NCBI GenBank assembly: GCA_013397075.1
Contig: VWZS01004810.1
Coordinates: forward strand, 1,812,561-1,876,560
Direction of reading: 5' to 3'
Origin: Rhabdornis inornatus
Lineage: Eukaryota; Chordata; Aves; Passeriformes; Rhabdornithidae
DNA: 64,000 bases
Shown here: positions 34,498 to 46,184 of the stretch, piece by piece
Layout: the number at the start of each line of letters is the position of its first letter
Position numbering within the stretch: the first letter of the stretch is position 1
Translations under genes and position numbers: made by a program
The notes under the pieces: generated by a model
Seen by the model: only the letters and a program-made list of their open reading frames with translations
The model's database searches: none
Told to the model about the DNA's origin: nothing

Positions 34498-35603
34498 GTG
34501 GGTGTGAGGGAGGGCAACCTCCTCGTGGTGCAGAGGGCTCCTGGTGGTGCTGCCTGTGCCTTACCTGGCTGGGAGCAGCTGCTTTGGTGGAGATTGGTAC
34601 ATAGAGCCAAGGTGTTACATGAGGTATCAAACCAACTCAATTTAGGAGAGGTTTCTGGAATCTTCTGCAGACATGACTATTTGAGGGGAAGGGGAATTAC
34701 AAGAACACAGGGATGCAGAAGGAAATTATTTGCTGTTTTTTGTGCAGAAGAGCTGTGAGTTGAGTTTCTGAAGTGAGTGTTGATCCAGCCTGAAATGCCA
34801 CAGGATGGTGGTTGTAGGGGGAAGTCATCCCTCAACAGCTCAAGGTCTTTACTGGTCTGTTCCAGTGAGTGACCAGTGACCCACCTTTGAAAGGACACTT
34901 TCAGTTGTTTTGCACACCTATCAAAGGAACTCAGAATCTGCAATACTTAGGGAGATCATTCAAAGAGCACAGCATTTCTCCAGGAGAACCTGAAAATTCT
35001 CTGGGTTAGAGATTAGTTCTCAGGCTTGTACTGAGTGCTCTAAAACTTAAAAAGGCTTTGTCAGCAATTCAATCCATGCTCCAGGAGCTGCTGGACAAGG
35101 CAGAGGGCTGTGAAGGATGGGACTTGATTTGAGTGAATCAGTGATTGATTTCAGAAAATAGGACTTGAGACCCTGAGTGATGGCAGTGCTTCAGGGAAAG
35201 CCAGGCAGAACCTAGTGCTTTTTGCTTGAGGATTTTGGATATAGTCTTTTGAAGAAGCTCACAAGAGTTGTCAAGGGCAGCTGGATTACTGACCAAAGCA
35301 GAGATTTACCTGGGACAAGGCTGATGCTGAAGTGCAGAACCTCACAGTCCACATGCAGACTTGCATGGGCTCCCAGGGCACCCTGGCAAGATGTTTAGCT
35401 GTGTTACCCTTTTAGGAAGACAGGCTCAGGAAGATCATTTAGACCTCACAGCCACAGGGAAGTTTCCACCCTCTCTGCTCATCTCAAGCCCATCTATTCT
35501 GCTTCTGCAGCATAGACACCACCATATCCAAAAATCGTGTGCTACAAGAGCTGGCCTGTCTCTGCTGGAGAGAGCCAGATCTCCACCTGCTGGGGGGGTC
35601 CAG

Positions 35604-35651
35604 CTGTTTGTGGAGACCCCTGCAAGAAGGAGCAGGGGTCTCCACAAACAG
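35604..35651. repeat. Perfect 20-bp inverted repeat with 8-base loop
   Basis: The left arm 35604-35623 and right arm 35632-35651 are exact reverse complements over 20 bases, separated by AAGAAGGA. Pairing stops sharply at both ends. A transcript of either strand would form a stable hairpin. It is not part of a recognised repeat. Confidence 0.97.
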
Positions 35652-37139
35652 GAGACCTGCAGGAGGTCCCTGGCTCATACACCAGTCCCATCCCATGGGA
35701 CCTTTCTCCTCCATCTTGCCAGCATCCCCTCCCAAAGCTGCCCAATGTGGCCGTGGACCCTGGGTTATGTCTCTGGCTTCATGGCATGGAAGAAGGTTTG
35801 TTCTTTATCTTGGAGGGGCACCTTGCAGTAATAGAGAAAGAAAACAAGCCACCAAAGGAGGGGCTCTGTTTTGGATGGGGATTCCAGATTGCTCACACAT
35901 CAGTCAGGTGAGGCCAGACCAGGGAAACATGGGGTTTCTCCTTTGAGGTGGCTGGATCTTTGCCTGGCAGCCAGAGTAGGAAATACAGATTATTATTATT
36001 ATTTTCCTTTTATGACTGCCATGTGTTTGACAGGCAATTGAATTCATTGTGGGGAGCTTACCTCCCCTCTGCCTGCTCTGGGGGACTGTTTGGGACAGAA
36101 TGACCCTATTAACAATTAAAGAGAAAAGCCAATCCTAAATCTCTCCATTTTTTTTTTCTGTGTTGTTTATAACCAAACAACATTCCTGCCTTCATTCCTT
36201 TCTTACCCTACAGGCCCCTAATGCCAGATGACTAGATTCCTGCAAATACCTTGTATAGGTTTGCAGAGGTGCTGACTGCTACAGCTCTCTACAGCCAAAA
36301 ATCCTGTCCTGGGTATCCTCTGACCACCATTACCACCCATCCTGCTGCACCACAGCTTCTCCCATCTGAGCAGAATCTACAAAAACAATAACTCAGTCTC
36401 AGAGGGGGAATATTTAGGAGGGGAGTGTGGGATATGAAATTTGGATGGCTTTTGATGGAGATGGGCAGATCTTCTTTCCCCATCAGTCTCCCAGCTGCTG
36501 GCAGGGAGGAGCAGGCTATTCCCATTGCTGGGAGGTACATCACAGGTATTTGCAGAGCCGGCCAGCTCTGGGCTGGGAGGATCTGGCAAGGTTGTAGGCT
36601 CTTGAGGATGCTGCCACTCATTCCTTGGAACTCTTGAGTTTAAATGAGCTATTTGTACTCAGACAGTGGTTTTGTTTGCTTCATTGCAAATTATAGCCAT
36701 TTCTTGTTGGGATTCCTAGGACTGACAGGGGCTAGAGCTCTGCCAACCTATTCTTCATTCCCATGGCAAATCAGGTGGTACCTGGTCACAGCCTCACCTG
36801 CCTTTTGCCTTCCTTCTGGCCCTCAAAAGCTTCCAGTCTCTCACCCTTGCAAAACTCCTTGGCCTTTGCTTGTTCTGCAACTGGAAGATGTAACCATTCC
36901 CTTGAGCCAGAAAACATTTGTTCCTCTTCCTCTTGGAGCAGAGTCAGGAGGGAGTTTTGAGACTGGTCTAACGTGGGTCCCCTCTGCTCCCTGCAGGGCT
37001 CCGCATGAGACACGGATGCTGCAGGGCAGGGCGAAGGGAGCCAGGAGCCTGCATGGCTCGGTTGCCCTCGGCTGTATGAGGTTTTTTAAGAGGCTTGTTA
37101 CTGGTGCTTAGAAAAACACAGCCCTTGGCCCATCTGAGG

Positions 37140-37345
37140 CAGAGAGGAGGTGAACTTGTGTGTGAAATAAACCACGCTTTCAACACCAGTGCGCGGGGAG
37201 CGAGCTGCTCCACGCTCGGGAGCCAGCCGAGAAGACGGAGAGCAATTACATCCCAAACTGTTTATTAAAACTTGTGGAAATTAGTCATAACTCCATGTGT
37301 GCGACGGCTTTGTAGTTGAGTGATGCTCTTTGTTTGAACATGGGG
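37140..37345. promoter_or_regulatory. Candidate conserved element with retained CpG
   Basis: This block keeps many CpGs (GTGCGCGGGGAGCGAGC, CACGCTCGG, GTGCGACGGC) beside AT-rich words (GTTTATTAAAAC, GGAAATTAGTCATAAC). There is no repeat signature or coding frame. It lies just left of the TG microsatellite. It could be an enhancer or a small unmethylated region, inferred from composition only. Confidence 0.3.
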
Positions 37346-37360
37346 CTCTGAGAGGGCGGG

Positions 37361-37363
<3 letters not shown>

Positions 37364-37403
<40 letters not shown>
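37364..37403. repeat. (TG)n microsatellite
   Basis: This is a pure run of 20 GT dinucleotides, preceded by GGGCGGGAGC and followed by ACAGCCC. Confidence 0.97.
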
Positions 37404-37405
<2 letters not shown>

Positions 37406-40400
37406 AGCCCAGCCCGCCAGCGCATTATGTCATGGACCAAGCAGGCGCTGCACTTGAGAGAGGGAGAGGGAGAAATGTGTTTTACAGGGTGAGGTACAAA
37501 CTGAAATGGCTGTGAACATCTGGAACTGATATTAGGCTTGGAAAATGTTTTCTGTCACTCCAACACTCCTCTGGAGGAAGGTTTCTGAAGTTAAGAAGCT
37601 CCAAAGGGGATGAGGGGGAGGGATGAGGGGATAACATGGCTGTGGTGCAAAGTGCTTTTCATGTCTCCATTCTTCAAGCGGGGCCATGTCCCCTGCGTCT
37701 CCCAGACATGGCACCTGGGCTATCACCACTTCTCGCTGTTGTGGCTTGGCTTAGGAGATCTGGACCAGCTGAGCCCCCCTTGCCTGAGCCAGCCCTGCAT
37801 GGGGAGTGCAGCATCTTCTAACCTGTGCTGGAAGACAGAAAGATCTTTGCCCTGGTTTTAGGGTTGGAGCTGGGGAGCTAAGCTGGGAGGCCTTGTCTGA
37901 AAGCTGAAGGGTGAAATCCTCAGGAGGGAACAGGCAGACCTATGCCTGGTTTAACACCACCTGGACCTTCTCTGGGGCCCACCTGGGAGGTCAGACCCAC
38001 CTGCATTTGAGGAAGCTGCTGTGAGTTTGTGTAATGCAAGGTTTAGAAGTAAAAAAGCACTTTAAATGTGTTTTTAGAACATTTGGGGGGATGGCTGGGG
38101 GAGGAGGAAGGGCTGGGCTTGGCTGTGTGATGGATTGGGGTTTGTGGGTTGGTCTGTGTTGCTCCTGGGGTGGTGGCAGTGTTGCTGCTGTGATGTTCTC
38201 TGTCCATTTCTCAGAGTTCTCTCCCTGGTGCAGTTTTCTTCTCCTTGTGCCCACATCTCTGTTGCTGCTGGGTCTCTGAACACCCATTTTTTGGAGCTTG
38301 GGGGTGCTGCCATGTGCCTGCACAGGGCACAGTGAGGAGGCTGGGGAGGGGGTGGTTTGAGGGTATCTCAAAGAACTTTGCTGGTGATAAGTCAGACCTT
38401 GCACACTCTGATGTAGGAATGGACTATCCCTTAATCTGCAAATGGAGGGGACAAAACAAGACAAAGAAAAAATTCCTTCCCTGAAGTCACAAGAGCTGTG
38501 ATTTAATCTCAGCATGAGAGCCTGAGCATGGGGCAGTACTCACCTGTGGGGGCAGAGATAGGTGTAGGTCCTGGATCCCCCAGCTTGTGCCCTGTGCTCA
38601 CGCCTCCATCAGAACCCTCAGGCTGAACCACTGAGCCAGTCTGCACCTCCCAGCCTTTTGCCACCACTGGGGTGAGCAGCCCTGGACCTGAGCACAGAAC
38701 ATGCAAGAGCTGTGTCCTTGAGCATGAATCCACCTCTTCCTGCCTGTGCTTCAGTATCAAAGTGGGTACAACTGGGGAGATGCAGAGAAACAAAGCATCA
38801 CCTGCTGTCCCCATGGTTGAGGGTGACAGCGAGTGTGAATGAGGTGCTGCCCCAATGCACTGCTGGCTCTGTGCTGCTGATGGCAAATCACAGAAGGATT
38901 AGGAGGCTCTGCCCCTCTCCCAGCCCTTCATTTTGTCCTGCTCTGTGCTGGCTCCCACACTGTGATTTTGCCCCTTTTTTGTGGTACTTCACAGCTCAGT
39001 GTGTGCTGACAGCTGAATCAGGGTAGCTGGGGACGTTGTGGGGTATTGGCTGAACAAAGTATGCAACAGACAGGTGAACAGCTCACCTGCTTCTGTACAG
39101 CACTCACTTTGGGATGCCATGTCCAAGCAGGACAGGTGAGATCTCAGCAGAGACTCCCAGGCTTTAACTCTGATGATGTCAAGGCTGCTCTGGAGTCTTT
39201 TTGCCAGGGCAGTGACCATGTTCATAAGAAGAAGTAACCCTCATCCAGAACAGCTTGTAATCCTCAAAGAAAGGAGAACAGGAACACAGCCTGCTGAGTG
39301 AGCCTGTTGGAGATCTCAGAGCAGGAGAATGCAGAGTCTGGCAGCTAGCTCAGGGGCTCCTGTACTGGAACTCTCAGTACACAGGGTTGTGGCGTGGAGC
39401 ACAACCAGCAGGTAACCTGGGAGCGTGTCTGGACAACAGGAAGATGTGCAGGAGTGGAGAGTAGGGTTCTATAAAACCTGTGCACATCACCATGCCAGTA
39501 TTACAGACTGCTCTGGAGAAGAGCTGCTCTGCAGAGAAGCCTGTGCACAGCATCATTTCTATAAAAGAAAGCCAAAGAGGTCAACTCAGAAGGCTGAGTG
39601 TTTGGTACACTTGCAAGTTGTGCTCTGAATTGAGGCTTGGGTGTCTTATTTATAACTTCACAGTTGTGATGTGTCTGGATGGCTGGGGATATATGGATAT
39701 AGCTATGGCAACCAGTTCTTCCAGACACCCTCTTGTGTGCAAGCTGTGCTGCTACTGCCCTGTGAAGACCTGGGGTAAGCTGGGAGAAGAGAAGACTGTT
39801 TGGCCAGAGCAAATACTGTTCCTGTCAGAAAGGAGTCAGTGCAATCTCCATGCAACCATGTTGCACTCCCATTATAAGCCTTAAAATCACCTTTAAGAGT
39901 GCTGACTGACAAACTGGCCAGCACAAAGTACAGCAGGAGTTGACACTGCCCTTAGGAAGCTGTAGGAGCTTGGGGTCCAGCCAGGAGCTGGGTAAATACA
40001 TGAACATTGGCCCTGCCTCTTCTTCAGCTAACACATGGGTAAAGATGTTTTCAACACCCAGAGTGCCCTTCTTGAGTGCTGAATCCACTTCACTTGTTAG
40101 CAGAAGGAAAGATGATTCAAAAAGGAGCCTTTGAAGTGAAGGTCAGGTTTTTGGAAGCTGCTTCCTGGGATGTGTTGTGTAATAGCACCAAGCAAGTGCT
40201 TAATTTTGGCCATTACCCTCACTGTGAAGCTCTGATTTCTCTCTCCCTGGGACAGCTGTAGTTATTTCCACCTACCAGTGTCATTTTCGTATCCTGGAAA
40301 GCAGAAGGGAGGTGGAGGGTTCTCAACTCTCAATTAGGGTTGAGTCAGTTGCTGAAAAATTTTCATTAATTCACATTTCCATATGGTTGTTCCAGGGTTT

Positions 40401-43373
40401 TTTATTTTTATCTGCCCAGACACCTTTTGGCCAGAACTGGGCATTATCTTTGCTTTCTCCCAAATCGCTTTATAGGTGGAGACCTGGGACCGTCTGCCCT
40501 TTTCCTGCTGTCTGCAGAGGATGGAGCAGCCTGGCTGGTGCCACGAGTGTGTCATGCACTTCAGGAGCACCGTGTTTGCCAAGGGCTTTGTGCTGTCTGC
40601 TCAGAGCTGCCTCTCCCTCAAGGACAGCTGTAGATGCTGCCTTCTAGCTAAGAAGCCTCTGAACTTCTTACATGGCAGTTAATGAGGCCAGTCATGGAGT
40701 TTTTTCACTAGTCTGTAATTTTATCCTCTAGGATTAAGTTTCTCCTGATCTGGAAAAGTCAAGGCCACAAATCCATCTTGTCAGAAAGCATCAAAAGCCA
40801 AGGCTGCTAACACAGCCAGATGGATCACGGCATGTGAGTGCAGAGCAGTGGAACTTTTTCATAGGAGCCTTTATTGACTAGACAGGCTTTTTCAATCAAT
40901 AAATTGTGGCTGGAATTTGGAGGGAAGCTCAGTCTGTGTTTGAAAAGCTGGTGCTTGGCAATGCAGCCCTGAGCTATGTGGAAAATACAGGCTCTGGGGC
41001 ATCTGTGGATGCAACACAACCTGCTCTGGGAGGAAACTTGGGCATTCTCACTGAGCAAAGAATCTGGGTCTTCCCTTTGGACGGGCTCTGAATGACGCCC
41101 AGACTGAGATCCTTTGCCAGGGTAGGATCTTCCTGGAGATTTTGCATATTGCTCTCATTCTAGCCCAAGCCTGGGATGATATTCTGAATGGGATGGGGAA
41201 TCTGCTTTCCAGTCCTCTGGCTGCAGCTGAGGTTTCCCATGCATTCAGGGTTGTCAGGTGGCTGAAACACAATCCAAAAATTTAGCCAGGGTCCCTCCAC
41301 ACTTCTCTGGAAGGAAATAAGGATAGGAAAAGATCCAAAGAGGCACAAAGACTGCCTGGGGACAGCCTATTCTGTCCTGTTTGAAACCTCTCAGCCCCAG
41401 CACAGGAGGTGCTCTGGGGATGTTGCAGTTGTCCTGGGCTGTGATCGTGTCTGGTGCCTGCTCTGTCCTGCCAGCATCAGCTCTGCTCTAACCCTCACCA
41501 TTCCTCAGCACATGTTCAGTGGCACATGGTGGCACCAGCCCTGCCCCTCTGCCTCTCCCAGGCTGGGCTGGGTGCACTGTGTGTCCTGAGAACCATCGCT
41601 CTCTGCTCACCAAAATGATAGGGCCTCCTCTTGTTGGGCAGTGGCTCAAGGTGGGGCCTGTCATATATTCCCCATATGGCTCCAGTGTGAGGGAAGTTCA
41701 GTAAAAATGGAGAGGGATTAAACCTGAGTCAGGGGATTTGCCAATTAAAATATCTGCTCCTCCTGTAGGTTTCATATGATACAAGAGAGACCGTCCCCAT
41801 CTCCCCTGTGACCCCGTCCCAGTTTGTTCAGCTTGCCAGGGATTCAGGTCTGGCTCTTAGAAGTGAGGAGGCAGCTGGGTCTAGGTTACATTTCAAACTG
41901 TTTGGATAGGATAAGACTTTCCTCCCAGTAATTGGGTGATTGGACTTGTGAGGTTTCCCAGATATGAATCTGGAGACCCTAGAGGGGGTCAGATTAGGTT
42001 ATGGAGACATAATAGGAAATACTGCTCTGGCTAGTTTGGGTTATGGGGGATAGGGTGGATACTCTGCAGCATTCCCCTGCTGGGTTCCCACTGATGGGGC
42101 CTGCATGGTGGGGTCAAGGAACAGCCTTATCTCAGCATCAGGTTCACTTGGGCTTTGCTGGGAGCGACTCTCTGTGAGCTCTTTCCACCCCTGTAATCCT
42201 GCTCTTCCAGAGGACAGGACTGTGACCCCTTCTTTGGAGAAGGGAGGGGTGGCTGGTGCTGGCCTGCTGCTGCTGGGGTTTGTTCACAGGGGAGAGGATG
42301 TCTTTTTTGAAATGGATTAGTGTCCCCAGGATCCTTGGGATAGAAAAACCTTCGTACTCTGAAGCATCAATGTTTGGATCAAGTAAAGATTTTCCTCATT
42401 GCTCCCCCATGTAGTGCCAGTAGTGGGGAAGGGGTTGATGCACCCCAGAGGGGATCATTTAGTGAGCATTTGAGTGCATGTGCCCCTCTGTGCCATGTGA
42501 GAGATATATTTGAGGAAGGGTGTCGTGTTGATCTAGTCAGAGCCAGTGAGATGAGCTTGTCCCTGTGGCCAAGTAAGTGTTTTAGAGCTGTACTGGTGAG
42601 GAATCCTGCTCTGAAGTGCATCCTGAGGTGTCCAGGAGAAGTGAGACCCACCACATCTGTGCTGCAGAGTGGTTGGTTATGTGGGTTAAAATCCCCTCCC
42701 GTTCCTGGTCTGTTCTCCTCCTGTATTTGAGAGCAGCTCTGCAAAGTTGCTGGATACAAGTTCTGCTGAAACAAGCCTGGCTCCAGGCACCAGTCTGCAA
42801 CACTCCTTCCAGCCCTCTTTTCTTTTTATTAACAGTGAGATGACAGATAGGAGATGGTCATTAATTTAATAAAGGATGTTTCTGATCACGACTGCAGAAG
42901 TAAGATCCTGAGGTTTTCCATGGTGGTCCGATGACTCACTCTGATGAAATAGGGTGAGGCTGGGATAGGAAATACCTCACTGGAGCTTGGAGTACGGCAA
43001 TGGCTCTTCCCACAGAGCAGCCAGGATCCTACAGTCATTCTGCCATCCTTGGCTGGGATGCTCTAGCACCTTCCCAGTATGATGATTCCCACACTGGGAA
43101 GAGCTGGATTTCAGCTCCAGAGATACTCATGGACCCAGTGCAGATGGGTGAGGCTCTCTTCCTCTTTCCCTGGTGCCAGCCCTGAACACCTGCCTGGGGT
43201 GATGGTAGAATCAGGGAATGTTGAGCTGTGGCTGGGGGACCCCATTCCCTACCACCCCCTTCGTGACACACTCAGGAGGGCAGTGCAGGCTGTGCTATGA
43301 GAGGAGAGCTTGTACAGCATAACAGATAATACCTGGCTTTCCTTTATCCTGTTCTGTCATGGGTGCAAGTCAA

Positions 43374-43550
43374 TGAATCTCACCAACTCCATTGTTCAAA
43401 ATTAGGTCAAAAATCACATGTGGACTCTAAATCCAGAAGAGCTAGTGAAGAGCAAGGGCTCATGATTCATATACAATTAACAGTTACTGTGCTGGCTGCT
43501 CTCAAGCCCCAGAAGTTCACACTTTGGCTGCAGATTTTTTCAGATCTCAG
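43374..43550 (+). repeat. Inverted-repeat copy 1
   Basis: From AAAAATCACATGTGGACTC (43419) to TTTCAGATCTCAG (43550) it matches the reverse complement of 44496-44634, with about nine of ten positions agreeing by eye, including CAGTTACTGTGCTGGCTGCT. The weaker leftmost part (AATCTCACCAACTCC...) also matches, after a gap of roughly 24 bases relative to copy 2. It belongs to no repeat family I recognise. Confidence 0.85.
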
Positions 43551-44495
43551 TTGACAGTTCCTGTAGAAAGCCTTGGAGTTGCTGTGGTAGATGGAGAGTG
43601 TCAAGCACAGGTGGATGTGTCCATCCTGCTGGGACACAGTGAGCAGGAGGGATAGCTACCGCCAGGCACCAAAGAAACCATCCTGTCTGCCCCACCCTGG
43701 GACTGAGCTTTCATGAACAGGACGTGACCACCCCATCTGCCTGCCCTGGGGTGTGCCAGACCCTCTGGGGACAGTATGCAGTGGCTGCAGGGATCGTTCC
43801 CCCTCAGCATCCTGACTTGACTGTGGGTCTTCCCACAGCCTTGTAGCTGATGGAGCTCCTTCTCTTGGATACCCCAGGATGATGGGGTCTGTAAGCACAA
43901 CCCCATCTCAGTACCCTCCCCTCTGGGGATAAAAGTGTGAGACCATTGTCTCCTTTTTGGAGTTAAGGGACTTTCTTTGATATCTCCCAGACCTTCTACA
44001 GTCCTTACAGATGAGCTCAGAGGAGCAGCAGTAGATGCTTAATACTGGGTGCAGCCCTCAGACCTCAAGAATGGCTGTGCATTGCCTTCCAGAGAAGCCA
44101 GAAGGATTTTTGGTGCTGGCTCTGCCTGGCTCCAGCTCCCAGCCTCCCTGCTCCCTCCAGTTCCCAGAGCTGGCAAGGCATGTCAGGGCTCCTTGGGAAC
44201 TGGAGAGAGGAGTGTGCAAGCCAGAGAGATGGCCTGTGATGGACATTGGAAAGCCACCAATTTGCTGGGATAGTGCCAGGGGTGTGTGGCTGGACAGGCA
44301 ATCCAGCTGTGTGAGGGTCAGCTGCTTGGCATCTTCTGTGTCCTCCAGCTGCAAACAGCTGGAATGTCCATGGGAACACTGCACTGGGACCAGCCCCACT
44401 CCAGGTCAGCCAGCTGCCCTTGACTCGTAGCCCTGGGCTCATCCTGCACCCTGTGTGCTGCAGGGAGGGTGCTCTGCCCAGGGCTCCCCACAGAC

Positions 44496-44700
44496 CTGAG
44501 ATCTGAAAATAATCTGCAGCCGAAGTGTGAACTTGTGGGGCTTGAGAGCAGCCAGCACAGTAACTGTTAACTGTGCACAAATTTAGAGCCCTTGCTCTTA
44601 ACTGGCTCTTCTGGGTTTAGAGTCCACATGTGATTTTTGGCCATTACTGCTGAGCACCTCAGTTTCCCAATCTGAACAGTGGAGCTGCTGAGATTTATCA
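44496..44700 (-). repeat. Inverted-repeat copy 2
   Basis: This is the partner of copy 1 in opposite orientation, about 945 bases away. It also carries CACCTCAGTTTCCCAATCTG, a phrase reminiscent of old MIR-type SINEs, in the part that copy 1 has largely lost. This could mean that an ancient SINE was locally duplicated, or that two insertions came from one unnamed family. Confidence 0.85.
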
Positions 44701-45794
44701 GTTTTCCTTCTCTGGTCAGTGGTGGGCACACACTGCAGTGGGTGCAAAAGCTGGGCAGCAGGGTTGGGATGGGAAATACCTTCTTCCCTGTCCCTGTGTT
44801 CATCCTCAAGCACATGATAGGTTCCTTTTATCTGCTAATAAATATCAGTCATAAAACAATCCAGATCTATCCATAATCCTGTTAGAGCCTTTGACTCTTG
44901 CTCCTGTGACTCCCAGCAGCTCTAATTAGGGATACTCACGCTGGTGATTAATGACTTGGTTCATCCTCAGTGGCACCAATTTTACATGTGCAGCCTGATT
45001 TCCCCCCTACAACGATTTGTGCGAGGGGGAAATAATCCCTGTTATAAAACAACAGCACAGAAATGTGGTGTTGGCATTGTGCCTCCATCTGGCCCTTCTG
45101 CATCCTGTCCATCCCTTCACTCATCTCCCCCCAGCCTTTCATCTCCAGGAGAACCACCCTAATTGCCACACACTCTAATTTTCCTGCACTGTATCCCATA
45201 AATCACTCACACACACGGAGCATTTTCCTGCTCCTTAACAAAAGGAGGGGGATTTTCTCCTCTGCTGCATGTTTTACAGGTGACTAATTGCATCAAGGCA
45301 CCTTTGAAGCAATGACTTCATCAATTGCTCATCCTGCAGACACACTGCTGGTTTTGTATGCTTGATCAGAATCCTGCATTTATTAGGATTAATTTATTCT
45401 CCAATCATTTTTCATCCACCACAAGGACAGGGAAGTTGAGTGATGTTACTTGCTCAGCTACGTAAGCACGATTTCTTGCCTCATTACTGAGCCTGAGATA
45501 TTTTTGCTATGCACTGAAATTTCTCCAAATGAAAATGAGTAATGTTACGTCTTGGAGAGAAGTGCTCCCAGAACAGTAGAGAAATCAAGTTTTTTCAGGG
45601 TGCCTACAAATGGGCTTTGGGTCTTCATCATCTTCCTTTCTAATTTTGCCCCCCCCCCATTTGTCATGGGGCATGTCTGTGTGAGCAGTAACATGTCTTG
45701 GGCTTCAGACAGAGGGAGACAGGGGTGGCTAAGAGGATGTTTCTCCCAACTAGAGACCATACAAAATAAGGAGCTCTTGCTGTCCCGTGGAAAC
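44701..45794 (+). other. ASTN2: ASTN2 intron, AT-rich stretch
   Basis: No exon or transposon is seen. The parts at about 44820-45000 and 45270-45545 are AT-rich and single-copy in appearance (CATTTATTAGGATTAATTTA), and may include conserved non-coding sequence. A run of C lies at 45650-45658. Confidence 0.6.
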
Positions 45795-46184
45795 AGGCTC
45801 AGAGAGCTGGGGTTGTTCAGCCTGGAGAAGAGAAAGTTCCAGGGCCCTTCCTGTACATAAAGGGGCTCCAAGAGAGCTGGAGAGGGACTTTGAACATGGG
45901 CAGGGAATAACAGAACAAGGGGGAATGGCTTCAAAGTGAAGAGGTCAGGGTTAGAGGGAATATTAGGAAGAAATCCTTCCCTCTGAGGTGGTGAAGCCCT
46001 GGCACAGGTTGCCCAGAGCAGCTGTGGCTGCCCCTGGATCCCTGGAAGTGTCCAAGGCCAGGTTGAACGGGGCTTGGAGCAGCCTGGGACAGTGGAATCT
46101 GTCCCTGCCCATTGCAGAGGATTGGAACAAGCTGGTTTTTAAGGTCCCTTCAGAAGCAAACCATTCCATGATTCTATAATTCTG
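45795..46184 (+). repeat. CR1 LINE 3'-end fragment, complete tail
   Basis: It reads in forward order: GGTTGTTCAGCCTGGAGAAG, AAGAGAGCTGGAGAGGGACT, GGCACAGGTTGCCCAGAGCA, GGAAGTGTCCAAGGCCAGGT, AAGGTCCCTTC, and ends in ATTCCATGATTCTATAATTC, the CR1 terminal octamer repeat. About 390 bases remain. This is among the best preserved copies here. Confidence 0.96.

Larger units (their letters stand above)
34498..43373 (+). other. ASTN2: Long ASTN2 intron, first part
   Basis: No further ASTN2 exon is visible; I looked for the remaining FnIII and annexin-like coding sequence in all three forward frames. The stretch includes a perfect hairpin (35604-35651), an ATT run (35991-36003), a CpG-retaining block (about 37140-37345) and a TG microsatellite, described separately. 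I found no CR1 copy between 34.5 and 43 kb. Confidence 0.75.
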
